A stretch of DNA of 64,000 bases from Chlamydoabsidia padenii (lineage: Eukaryota > Mucoromycota > Mucoromycetes > Mucorales > Cunninghamellaceae): assembly GCA_025330725.1 (NCBI GenBank), contig JAIWND010000019.1, forward strand, positions 186,001 through 250,000, read 5' to 3'. The notes beneath the pieces are model-generated. The model did not search any database and was not told the DNA's origin. It saw only the letters and a program-made list of their open reading frames with translations. The translations under genes and the position numbers were made by a program. Positions 11,686 through 23,349 of this stretch are shown piece after piece (within the stretch, counting starts at the first letter, position 1; each line of letters starts with the position of its first letter).

Positions 11686-12192
11686 AGATGGATGTGATCT
11701 GCTGGGGCGGGGTGGTTTTATGTATTACAATAGGTTATGCATATCACTTACATGGGAGGATGTCAATGGTTGGTGTGATGATGACAAAGAGAAATAACAA
11801 TGCTTGTTTTAAACTTAATTACCATTTAGGGCCGTTAATCAATTATGCATCATCGTGCGAAAAAAAAGGGGGGAGAAGCTTCCGCTTCAAACCTTATCTC
11901 TAATCAATCTCCAATGATATCATGATCCCAAAGAAGTTCACTGACCCATAAAGAGTATGTGTTTCTATTAGTGTGTTTTTTTTTAAAAAAAAAAAAAAAA
12001 AGTTTATTATATGCATGCTACAAAGCCAAACAATCATACTATGTAAATGTGGGTGATTATAAACAAATTTATCTTCAAGTACCAAAGACCAGTAAAAAAA
12101 AAAAAAAAAGTGATTGGGAATAAAGAGGGAAGGAGGGATAAAATATGTATGTACGTATGTATGTATGTAGTTTGACCAGAGGACCCATTTCA
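11596..12192. other. Convergent 3' region between MLH1 and ornithine aminotransferase
   Basis: Holds an AT/TG microsatellite at about 11653-11685, poly-A tracts at about 11980-12001 and 12094-12109, and a GTAT-type repeat at about 12144-12170. No gene seen. Confidence 0.5.
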
Positions 12193-13773
12193 TTAATGGC
12201 CAAGTTCATTGGGGACATCTTCCTTCTTCATGTTGACAATTTCCTTGAGGGCTTCACCAATGATGTTGACACCTTCCATGAGTTGTTCTTCTGTAATACA
12301 CAAAGGAGGAGCCAAACGGATGATGTTCACATGAGTAGGTTTAGCCAAAAGTCCTTTGGATTTGAGCAACAAGCAGAGTTCCCAGGCACTACGTTCCGTC
12401 TTGGATTCATCAATAACAATAGCATTCAAAAGACCACGACCACGCACTAGTAATAAAACACCCCCCCAGTTAGTATAACAATCTATCCCCCCCACCACTA
12501 CTTTTCTTTTCTTACCAGTTTCAATCAGAGGACTGTTCAAGTTTCGAAGAGCAGTTCTAAACTTTTCACCCAGACGATCACTGTTTTCCACCAAATTTTC
12601 ATCTTTGATCACTTCCAAAGCAGCAATGGAGACAGCACAACCAAGAGGATTACCACCATAAGTAGAGCCATGTTCCCCGGGTTTGATGCACAACATGATG
12701 TCACGATCAGCCAAGACAGCAGAGACGGGATAGACACCACCTGATAAAGCCTTGCCTAGTAATACCACATCAGGTCGAATCGCATCGTGATCAGAGCAGA
12801 GCATCTTGCCAGTACGAGCTAAACCAGTTTGGATTTCATCAGCAATGAAGAGTACATCATGTTTCTTGCACAGATCATAACACTTTTTCAAGTAACCTTC
12901 GTCAGGTACCATGATACTATAATAAAAGATGATCATTAATGGTTAGTCAGATTATTCTTTTCCCTTCCCCCCTTCTTTTGTTTCCCCCCCCCTTAATCCC
13001 TCCTCCTCCTCCTCCTCCTTTTTTAAGTTTAGTACTGTTTTCAACTTACCCAGCTTCTCCTTGGATAGGTTCAACCAAGAAACCAGCTACTTTGCCCTTG
13101 TTAGCTTCCAAGACCTTTTCCAAATCTTCTGCATGGTTATAACGAATAGTGATTCCGGTCGTAGGACAAACAGGACCCACCAAAGGTAAGAAGGGACCAA
13201 AACCAGCATAAGAATCAGGATCAGTGGACATGGAAATAACACCAGTAGTACGACCATGAAAGTTATTTTCACAACTGAGGACAATAGCTTGATTTTCAGG
13301 AATACCCTTCTTTTGATAACCCCATTTACGAGCCAATTTGATCGCCGTTTCCACCGCTTCAGCACCAGTGTTCATAGGTAAAACCATGTCGTAACCAAAG
13401 TAGTCAGAGAGGTATTTCGCAAAGGAACCAAAGACATCATTGTAAAAGGCACGGGAAGAGAGTGTCAACTGTTGAGCTTGGTCGCACAGAGCCTTGACAA
13501 TCTTGGGGTGACAATGACCTTGGTTGACAGCGCTGTAAGCAGATAAAAAGTCCATATACTTTTTGCCTTCAGGATCCCACACCCAAATACCTTGTGCTTT
13601 GGAGAATACAACAGGAAGAGGGTGATAGCTGTAATAAAAATATAAATATAAAGTCAATCCATTAGTTCGACGCATTCCTTTTTGAATAAAGATGGAGTTC
13701 AAGTCATGACTTACTTGTGAGCACCGTAGGTTTCTTCCAAAGTGACAACTTGTTTGCTTGATAGAGTGGACAT
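12193..13773 (-). CDS. OAT: Ornithine aminotransferase
   Basis: Four minus-strand exons: 13715-13773, 13050-13628, 12516-12916, 12193-12446; 430 residues. A class III PLP-dependent aminotransferase that transfers the delta-amino group of ornithine to 2-oxoglutarate, giving glutamate semialdehyde in arginine catabolism. Visible signatures are [58 protein letters not shown] and LLGKALSGG, with the Schiff-base Lys at 268, then [13 protein letters not shown]. The N-terminus has no obvious mitochondrial presequence, as in cytosolic fungal Car2. The exon junctions restore [13 protein letters not shown] and [10 protein letters not shown]. Converges on MLH1. Very confident. Confidence 0.96.
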
Positions 13774-13894
13774 GATGTAATAATAATTTGATTTTTCAGA
13801 TATGGTAAGGAAAAAAGAGAGAAGAAGAAAAAAAGAAAAGAAAGGAAAAAGAAGGAGTGAAGCTGAGAGGGTCCTTTAAATAATTCATGTTGAG

Positions 13895-13910
13895 AAATTC
13901 AAAACCCGAA
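13895..13910 (-). promoter_or_regulatory. Recurrent element upstream of ornithine aminotransferase
   Basis: AAATTCAAAACCCGAA on the plus strand, 122 bp upstream of the aminotransferase start. Confidence 0.45.
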
Positions 13911-15309
13911 TTTCACACGGTTGGTATCAGGCTCTCCGATGATATCATTGGTTGATTCATGAGAAACCTTTAAATATTCGGGTAACCTGCGAAAAAATAG
14001 ACGTGCAGGACGAACCAGTCTGAGATAACTGGAACTGATCTGACTTGGGAAAAGGCAAAGTAGAAGACACTCTTTGATAGACTCTTTGAACAAACTATGT
14101 TGTTTAATGTCGTCAATGTTGATTTATCACACTGTATATCGCTTGTTGATGATTTGGCACTAGACTGTTTTTGATTTGGCCACCATAAGTCATATCCGAA
14201 GGGAATTTTCAAACCCCGCGTTCCTTTTCCTTGGGTCCACATTTCTTTTTTTTTTTTTTCTCCTTCTTCTCCTTGCCCTTTTTTTTATGCCTCCGACCAT
14301 AATGACAAACTAAACTGTATTCTCCTGCTTTTTTGTTTTATCCAGAGATTAGAAATTATATCTGGTCTCAATATTGATTATATAGTCTTATCATCTAGTC
14401 TCCTGATCGTAACTGACATGCACTCTACTTTTGGGTGCTTTGAAACCATCGAAACAGAAAACGTCGCAGTAGCATGTAAAAGACTAAATTTGTCGACTTT
14501 GTCTCGGTGAAAGAGGGTGGCTTCTTCATACAACATCTCATCTGCTATAAGTCTACTAATAATATTTATTATATTGACTACCTTATAGATTGATCAATAC
14601 ACCTGGGTGACACCATTACACTTTTGGATCATTTGACAGGTAGGATGATGTTGGCCCTCTTTTTACTCTATGCGATAACCAATCTCTTTAATAGTTTTAA
14701 TTTTATGAAACCCAGTATATCATCGCACTCATGGTTTGGCTGCTCTGGTAGAAAGTAAATAGGACTGAAGTGTATGGAATCTAAGTAAGAAAGGAAAAGG
14801 AATGATTCATGATATAAATGCTAACTTAGATGGGCCTATTCTACAGAACACACATAATCGCCACCATATGACACTCCTCGACTACAACAGCATTGGAAGG
14901 TAATGTATAGGATGTCAATATTATGGGGTGCAGTATATTGAATGGTAAAGTATCATCCATCGAAATATGGATGTATGCTTCAAATCGATAACTACAAACT
15001 TGATGCACCAATGTGACATTCTCGACGTATCCTGTTTGAAACTTTAATTGGTCTTTTTGGCTTGAATTAGATTAGATAGAAACATGATGTAAATTTGTTA
15101 ATCGTATGTAGTGTTATTTAATAAAACTATACTGTAGTCGATCAACACATTTGTCTGGGGGCTATTGTGTGTCTTATAAAATTGGCTATATGCTACTGTT
15201 GATATTTGTACCAGTTTTATTTTAAAGCTCTTTTGTCCCAGAAACCTTGTCTCTGAACTTTCAAGTAATTATACTTTAGGGGATTCCACTTTCAGAACAG
15301 ATTCGGCTT

Positions 15310-15353
15310 GCGGGGGTTGAAATTCATCTGCATAAATGATCTTTAAACCCCGG
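15310..15353. repeat. Divergent pair of recurrent elements
   Basis: GCGGGGGTTGAAATTC at 15310-15325 and, inverted, TTTAAACCCCGG ending near 15353, separated by a spacer with TGCATAAATGAT. No gene start lies nearby. Confidence 0.5.
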
Positions 15354-16146
15354 TAGCCCCCACGTCGAAAATCAGCCTGTCGCTACATATAACATTATAC
15401 TAAATGATACATACATCTTTCTCACCCATCATGTAGAGCAATATACATACCATTTACTACATTAACAAACTGCTATAGTTATCATCATGATGAATCTGTG
15501 CCATACATATGAACGCATAGTGGACTGACTCGGTACATCACTCCTTAGACCTTGGCACGATCCCTTTGTATATAGAGTATGTATTCATGCACGAAGAACA
15601 TAACTAGTACTGTAGATGATAGGGATGGTAATATCAAAATGTCAGCCATCTTCAAACAGCATCACTTAATGTGTTCCTATTTTGTTCACCGGCGGGATTT
15701 GAAATTCAATGCTCTTTTATAAAATGGTTGAAGAATACCCACGTCAAGCAATAAAGAGAAAGTTGATACCAATCTTTCTTTGACCACCAAACAGTCAGTG
15801 CTTTGAAAGTATTATACAACCAATAAAGGCGAAGCACCGATCTTCCCATAATAAGGTTGTACCAACATCTTTGATGATAGATCTCACAGAAAAGTCAGAA
15901 TGTCGGGATTCACAAATATATTGGGGAGACTCCATAAAGAGCAAAATCATCTTGGTATTTTTATGTATATACCAGACTGATCCATAGCTTTTCACTGATG
16001 GTGTTAATCAATTAAAAACTAGAATGATCATCAGTATTGTATTTTCAATTTAATAGCTCAATGTTAATATGATGATCAACTGTGATCCTTGAGTCCAAGA
16101 GAAATTTAATATGGGTTCTCGGGTTCATCCCAATTTCTTAGGTATG

Positions 16147-16162
16147 CGGGGTTTAAACCCCG
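16147..16162. repeat. Perfect 16-bp palindrome CGGGGTTTAAACCCCG
   Basis: Two abutted inverted half-copies of the recurrent element, about 383 bp upstream of VTC4. Confidence 0.6.
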
Positions 16163-16544
16163 ATAGTGGTACCTTAAAAATAGAAATGGAGAGAGGTGAA
16201 ACAATGATGAGCAAAAACAACAAAGTAGAGATGTCAACAGCAGAACTATATAAGCTTTCATTCACTGATTGTGTTGAGGCATGGCTCAGTGTTATTGTAC
16301 TTTTGAATGAGCCTGTTGTGAAAAGAAGGTCTTTTCAATGCCACATTTTTTGAATCTCGATTTTGGCTGTGCCAAAAATCCAAAAATAGGTTCAGCGGCT
16401 CTCCTTTTTTTGTTTTTTTTTTCTTCTCTTCTCTTTCTTTCTTTCTTTCTCTCTTTGTTTCCTCATCCTTCCTTCATACATCTTTTTTTTTATTTACTCC
16501 CCTTTACCCCCTTTTAATACTTTACTACTTGACTCGACTACAAT

Positions 16545-19113
16545 ATGAAATTCGGTCAAGAGTTACAACAAAACATGTATGAACCATGGCGGTTTGAATA
16601 CATCTCTTACGACGTAATCAAAAAAGATATGAAGAACCGACAACTAACTCATGGTTGGACTGATCAAGATGAACAAGACTTTGAAACAACCCTACGTTTG
16701 GAAGCAGATAAAGTCGACCTCTTCATCACTCGCAAACAACGTGAAATCGACTCTCGTATTGCCTATTGTGATCGCATCCTGGTACAACAACGCCCCACCC
16801 TGACACTCAGCACTCAGCATTCTTTATACGAATCAATGGATGACTCGTTGACTGATATTCTCACCGATTTGAATGACTTGGCCAAATTCACCAGATACAA
16901 CTATTTGGGCATACAAAAACTCATCAAGAAGCACGACAAACACACCCATATGGATCGACAAGGGCTATTGGTGGATATCATTAGAAACAAATCATTGGAT
17001 CGACAACGTTTTGATGTGGCTTTGGTCAAGATATCTGCTCTTCATGACTTGTGTCGTCTCCATGGAGAATCAAGAACTGGTAATGCTGCTGCTGGGTTGG
17101 ATCAAAATGCATTCGAACGAGCCACCGCCAAGTACTGGGTCCATCCCGACAATGTGACCGAACTCAAGGCCATCCTTCTCTTCCATCTTCCTGTCTTGGT
17201 TTTTAATCCCAACAAACCGATCGAGGCGGAAGATAGTGCGATCTCTAGTGTCTACTTTGATAATCATAACTTTGGTCTTTATGGTGGTCGCTTACAACGT
17301 GATGAAGGTGCTGAAGCCATTCGTCTTCGGTGGTATGGTCCCATGTCTTCCAAAAGCATTTTTATCGAACGCAAGACTCATCATGCTCCTTGGTTGGATG
17401 GTGCTTCTGTCAAGGATCGATTCCGGCTGGATGAATCTCAAGTGAATGACTTTTTACAAGGACGGTATACGGCTGACCAGGTGGCTCACGACATGAAAAC
17501 AAAGCAAGGCATGGCTCAGGACGCTGTGGATGCAAATCATTTTATCGCCTCTGGTGTACAACGGTCGGTGGCGGAGAAACAACTCAATCCCGTGATGCGT
17601 GTCTTTTACAATCGGACAGCTTTTCAAGTACCTGGCGATCAACGACTTCGATTGTCTCTGGATACTGACTTGACATTTATTCGGGAAGATGGCCTCAATA
17701 GACGTAAAAACAATAATTGGCGAAGACAAGATGTGGGGGTGGATTATCCTTTTGACTACCTTCCTGATGCTGAAGTCTATCGATTCCCTTATGCTGTATT
17801 GGAAACCAAGTTACAAACTCATCTTGGTCAAGAACCTCCTGAATGGCTCACTCGTCTCTTGGATTCTAAATTGGTGTATGAAGTGCCAAGATTCTCGAAA
17901 TATTTACAAGGTGCTGCTCATTTCTGGTCTCCTCAATTGCCCCTGTTGCCATGGTGGTTGGGTGATTTACAACAATTGGATATTCGAAATGCAAAACAGA
18001 CGACTGGTAACTTTACGGGTCTATCAAGGTCGAAAAGTCTCAAACCTCTTATTGATGGTCGGTATCGAATGGGGTATTTGGAATCTCAACTGGAAAAACG
18101 GGCTACATTGACAAGAAAGGCAAGCCAAGCTGCCAAGGCTCAACGTGCAGCATCTTTGCGGAACAATAATGGGGAATACACAGCAACTGTCATTACCCCT
18201 TTTAATGGTGGAACAACTTTGACCGATCCTTTTGCTGATCCAATGTGGCGACAAAGTTCAAATTCATCAAACGACAATTTGAACCAATATCAATTCAATC
18301 AGCAGCAACAACATTACACAGCAGCACGACAAAGAGTGGGAATGAATGATTATATCGATGGATCATCCACTGAATATCTTATGGGCAACAAGACACCTCG
18401 ATCTTCTGTCATGCATCATACCAATATGACCAGTCGCGATGCTTTAACTGGTGGACAGCAAGACGATATGGATATCATCTTTATCGAAGAAGGTGTACAG
18501 TATTCCAAAAAGGGTAAAAAGGGCAACAACAACAACAACAACAAGGGCAATAACGGTGAAGGTGGTAAAAAGAAGAAGAACAAGGGCGATCGTATCGAAC
18601 CCAAGATCTTTTTCGCAAATGAACGTACTTTTATCCATTGGTTGTACTTTGCTGCTCTGTTATTGACTACTGCTTTGACTCTCTTGAACTTTGGTGATCA
18701 CACGACAAGAATCTCCGGCGGGGTCTTCTTTGGCATTGCATTCTCTTTTGCAGTATATGCATTCTATCGTTTTAGATGGCGTGCGCATCGTATTCGAACA
18801 AAACCCAATGAACGATATGATGATCTTTATGGTAAGAAAATAGTATATCAATGCATTTGACCACATACTTAGGAAGTCTCTCTCTCTCTCTCTCTTTTTT
18901 TTTTTTTTTTTTTTTTATGATCTAAAGGTCCCATTGGTCTTTGTATCCTTTTGGTAGGCGCTCTTATCGTAAGTAGTTGAATATGATAAATGTTTGATGT
19001 TGATACTGATGCTTTTTTGTTTTTGCTTATAGTTGAATTTTGTTTTACAATACCAACGAGCACCCAGCTCAAGCGGATACCTTGGCACTTCACAAAATAC
19101 CACTTCCACCTAG
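16545..19113 (+). CDS. VTC4: Vacuolar transporter chaperone 4, polyphosphate polymerase
   Basis: Exons 16545-18831, 18928-18968, 19033-19113; 802 residues. An N-terminal SPX domain (about 1-190, starting MKFGQELQQNMYEPWRFEYI) senses inositol pyrophosphates. A VTC tunnel domain follows (about 195-480). Residues matching the yeast Vtc4 active site are present: Lys196 (TAKYWVHPDN), Arg260 and Arg262 (RLRWYG), Lys277 (IERKTH) and Glu420 (VLETKLQ). This makes it the catalytic Vtc4 rather than Vtc2/Vtc3. A disordered Asn/Gly/Lys-rich linker leads to a DUF202-type tail with three membrane segments, the third encoded by the two small 3' exons. The complex makes polyphosphate from ATP at the vacuole membrane. 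It is somewhat longer than yeast Vtc4 (721) because of the linker. Confidence 0.92.
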
Positions 19114-20555
19114 ATTATTCTCACTTCTTAGTAGTTATCTCCCTTCTTTTACTCATATTCTATAGTATTCTTCTTTTCTTTTTTATGCTTCTTTACTATT
19201 TGATTATGCCAATAAACTAATACATTGTCTTTTTTTATATTTGATGCTCATACTACCTGGGTACTGTTTGGAGGGGGGGGATTTGTTTATACTGATTGAT
19301 TCTAAATCATCAAGGAATGTGTTTTATATATCAATGCGATAAGTTTATACCGTAGATCATTTATACTTGTATCAAAAGTCAGATGACTTGGATCAGCATG
19401 AAAGATGTGATCGTTTTAGATTCATTATTCCAGGGGATTATCTCGATTTACATCATCGTTTCCTTTTGGTTTCTTTTTTTTCACCTTGCCGAATTTCGGT
19501 AGTTCAACTCAATCATCAGTGTTATCATCATAGAGATCAGAATATCGATACTGTTGATCCCATCTCTTCATAATCATGCAAATTATGATGATCGGGATTT
19601 AAAATTCTCGGGGCACTTTTTTTGGGGGGATGATAAGGGGTATCTCCTTTTTGTTTATCTTTGATTGCCCATCAAATATTAATATTTTAAAGAAAGCATT
19701 AAAATATAAAGACAGATGATCTTTTAGTATAAGGAAAAGTAATTAGCCGCATACGCCAAGGTTATCGTTTCGACTAGAGTGTCTAGAGCCTACCGAAAAC
19801 TCCGACGAGGATTTAGCATGGACGTTTCGGCACGAATGACCCCACGTTTCTAACATGAAATCCATCATTAGTTTGCTAAGTATCTACTCGAGTAAACATG
19901 TGATTGATTTGTAAGAGCCAAGTGGTGGTGTACATCCTGACTGCGGCACTTGTGGTTTAAAAGAAACAAAGAAATGCCACTGTCTTACCATTCAGGGGAT
20001 TTGCGGTGAAGGGAAAAAAAAAAGAAGGTTGGCAATGTTATGCTGCGACTCTTATGTGCTGTTATTGGAACCCGTCTTAGTAAAGATGGATGGATGAATA
20101 ATCCTCGGCCATGGCCTTTTCGGCGCCAAGTTTTTCCCTTAATTTTGAGTGACCCTAACATGCGCCGGCTGAGTCGGCGTTTAAATATCCGAATTGATCC
20201 GTTCAGCTATTTTATGCTTATAAAGGGGAAAGAGAGTTTTATGTATGTATATATAGAATTATAATATAATCAATATAAGTATTGATAAAAAGGAGTATAT
20301 GAATCAACCAGTGAATGTTTTAAGTTATAGCCAAGTAAAAGCCAAGTAACAAGGATCAAGGATTTTAATCCATTCGGAGCGCTCATGGAAATGAATGGCC
20401 ATCGGAACACAATTTTTCCAGGTTCTTAAATTGGATTTATTTTTTGTTTTTGTTCCATTCTCTCTTCTTTCTCTTCTTCATTCATTCTTCTTCTTCAATC
20501 TTTTTGTACACATATTTACCTGCACATACGTTTATACATACTTCTTTTTAACAAC
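19114..20555. other. Intergenic region between VTC4 and the kinase gene
   Basis: No supported gene. A GC-richer patch at about 19745-19860 and another at 20060-20200 (with an imperfect GCCGGCTGAGTCGGC palindrome and a 74-codon frame at 20040-20264) stand out in composition but match nothing I know. A recurrent element lies at about 19592. Confidence 0.4.
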
Positions 20556-22443
20556 ATGATTGATTCTCGTCCAACTTCTGCCAACTTGCAAAATACTCAT
20601 ACAAACAACCTCAGCGAAAAATTAAAAGCCGTCAACTTTGATACGCCTGCCAAGATCTTCCAGAACAAGCATGCTATCCACCAATTTGAAAATGTCACTC
20701 CTGATGTATCATTACCTGGGACGCCTATTATTCACAACTATGCTCCATCTTCTGGTTATCCTTCACCTTCTTTGCCTCCAACAGCAACTTATACCCCTTC
20801 CTCTTTGTCTCCTCGTGTAAGTGGTGAATCCGAATCCAATACTGGTGGTAATGCTGAAGAACAATCTACTTCCACTCCTTCGACAACAAATGGTGGTCTT
20901 CATTCTCGACCTCCTTCCTCTTCTTCAATATCCTCTTTAGAAGACAGTAGCCAAGGAAACACACCCAACTCTTTATCACGTCCTGTTTCACCTGAACACA
21001 ACAACAAGAATGGATCTCACAGCAGCACTTCATCTTCTACTAGTCACAAACGACCTACCACACCATCTCAATTCATCTTCAAGAAACCAGAATACAACAA
21101 AAATTATCATCACACACACTTTCACCACTTGGAAAAGAAGGATACCCTCTTGCACGAACTGAAACGTTTCTTCAAGCATGACAAGAAGAAGCACAACAAG
21201 AAATCAATTCCATCATCATCATCAAGACCCTCTCTTGCTAGTAGTGAAAGCAGAATTAGTGATTTGTCTTTTGCGAACGAATTCAACAAGGATTTGGAAG
21301 GTCGATATGGCAAATGGGGTAAGTCACACACCGGATGATTATAAGGGATTATACAAATTCTTACTCATCATCACTCTTTTTTTTTTTAGGTCGATTTGTG
21401 GGCAAAGGTGCTGGTGGATCGGTGCGATTAATCCGACGTGGTACAGACAACAAAACATTTGCGGTTAAACAATTCCGAAAAAGGGGTCCCAATGAAAACG
21501 AAAAGGAATATGTCAAGAAGGTTACTGCGGAATTCTGTATTGGATCAACTCTTCATCATCCCAACGTGATCGAAACTCTGGACATCATTCAAGAAGGCTC
21601 GGCATTTTACGAAATCATGGAATTCGCACCTAATGATCTGTTTAATATTGTCATGAGTGGCCATATGTCAAGAGAAGAAATCGCTTGCTGTTGGAAACAA
21701 ATGTTGAATGGTGTAAACTATTTACAATCTATGGGGATCGCTCACAGGTAAAAATGAAGAAAAAAAAAAAAAAAAGACAAGACAATAGGAACATACTGAC
21801 TTTTATATATATATAAAATAGAGATTTAAAACTAGACAACATGGTGTTGGATGAACGTGGCATTCTGAAATTAATCGACTTTGGTTGTGCGGCGGTGATC
21901 AAATACCCTCATGAAAACAAGATCCACAAAAGCAAAGGCATCTGTGGCTCTGATCCTTATATTGCCCCTGAACAATACACCCTTCCTGATTACGATGCTA
22001 CTCTCACCGATCTTTGGTCTTGTGGTATTGTCTATGTCTGCATGATCATCCGTCGTTTCCCTTGGCGTATTCCTCGTCCTGCTCAAGACCAATCCTTTAA
22101 AAACTTTATTACTCCTTCAAGTCAGAGTGCCACTCGATTATTCAAGATGCTTCCTCGGGAATCAAGGACAATCATCTCTCGTATTCTCGATCCTGAACCA
22201 TCCACACGTTGCAGCTTGCAGGATGTCATGAAGGACAACTGGGTTGCTTCCATCAACACTTGCACCGCCGACGTACCATGCTCCGACCACAAACACCATC
22301 TTTTGACAAAACCCAGCAAACAAATCATGGATCGGGGGAACATCATTGTATTGGATTCTCACCCTCAGTCTGACGATGCATCTACCATTGTGGCTGGAAA
22401 CGACAATAACAAGAACAAGAAGAAAAAGAAGGCCAATAACTAG
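20556..22443 (+). CDS. Ser/Thr protein kinase of the HAL4/SAT4-HAL5 (NPR1) group
   Basis: Exons 20556-21318, 21390-21747, 21822-22443; 580 residues. The N-terminal 255 residues are low-complexity (Ser/Pro/Asn-rich) with a basic [18 protein letters not shown] patch typical of this group. The kinase domain has GKGAGGSV, Lys281 in FAVKQF, HRDLKLDN (373-380), DFGCA (from 393) and APEQY. The segment [16 protein letters not shown] is characteristic of fungal Hal4/Hal5/Npr1 kinases. These regulate stability and traffic of plasma-membrane transporters, notably the Trk potassium channels. The active-site residues are intact. The exact ortholog within the group is not resolved. A Lys-rich tail ends the protein. 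Confidence 0.85.
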
Positions 22444-22605
22444 ACATTTGATTAATAGATAGTAAATAGATCATTATACTACCCATCTCCCTTCCTTTTT
22501 GTATACAATCCCCTCTTCTCTATACATACATTTATATTTATTGCTCATCTTGTATTATATTCCCCCCCCCACGTTGTTTAATTATCATTTAATAAAGTTG
22601 ATTCT

Positions 22606-22640
<35 letters not shown>

Positions 22641-23349
22641 TGTTATTCAATCTCAATACTGTGTATGATTTAGGGACCATCTTCATTTGAAATGTTTAAA
22701 CGCCGCTCACCAAAAAAAAGTCAGGGGTAAAAGACTGGGGTGCATGAATTGTATGAGAAATTAAGTCTAAAAGACCATTATACTTGACACCTGCGAGAGT
22801 CCTGTACATGGGGGTTCATACAATTGAGTCTATATAACATCACCCATACAAGATAATGATAAAAAGAGATTAAACAACATTGGTAGACAAGTTAGACTAT
22901 GGGGTAGGGACGTTTATTCTTATTTCAAAGGGATAATGTGATAAGGGGAAGACTAACAAAAAAAAAAAAAATACAATTGTGTATGTAAAACAGGATGATA
23001 ATGAATCCAGGTAGAAGTCAATAAATATAAGTGAAAAAGATGGATGAAGGGGAGACTAATACTAATGATATAAAAAGATATACTGTATGTGTTGTGCATA
23101 TACAATGGAGACTACAAGGGACTCCAAAATGGATACAACTTCAATTCATGTACAACGAACTATAAAAAGTCCCGAGTTCTAATATAAAATAAAAAAAAAA
23201 GAGAGGAAGAAGGAAGCTAATGTAAAAAAGGATGGTGGTGGGGAGATAGTACACACAAATAAGTGATAATATATAGATGAATAAATAAATAAGAAGTAAA
23301 AAGATACAAATAAAAAGAAAGGTAGAATGCGTGTGGATGTTTCGCCAAA
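22444..23349. other. Convergent intergenic region
   Basis: Downstream of the kinase (AATAAA near 22590, followed by a ~29-nt A tract from about 22612) and of the Pumilio gene. One GTTTAAACGCCGC copy of the recurrent element sits at 22694-22706, away from any called start. No gene seen. Confidence 0.5.

Larger units (their letters stand above)
13774..16544. other. Gene-poor 2.8-kb region
   Basis: No gene supported on either strand. It carries at least five copies of the recurrent element (13895, 14204, 15310 with a divergent partner at about 15342, 15691, and a perfect palindrome at 16147-16162) and a CT-rich leader before VTC4. Confidence 0.5.
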
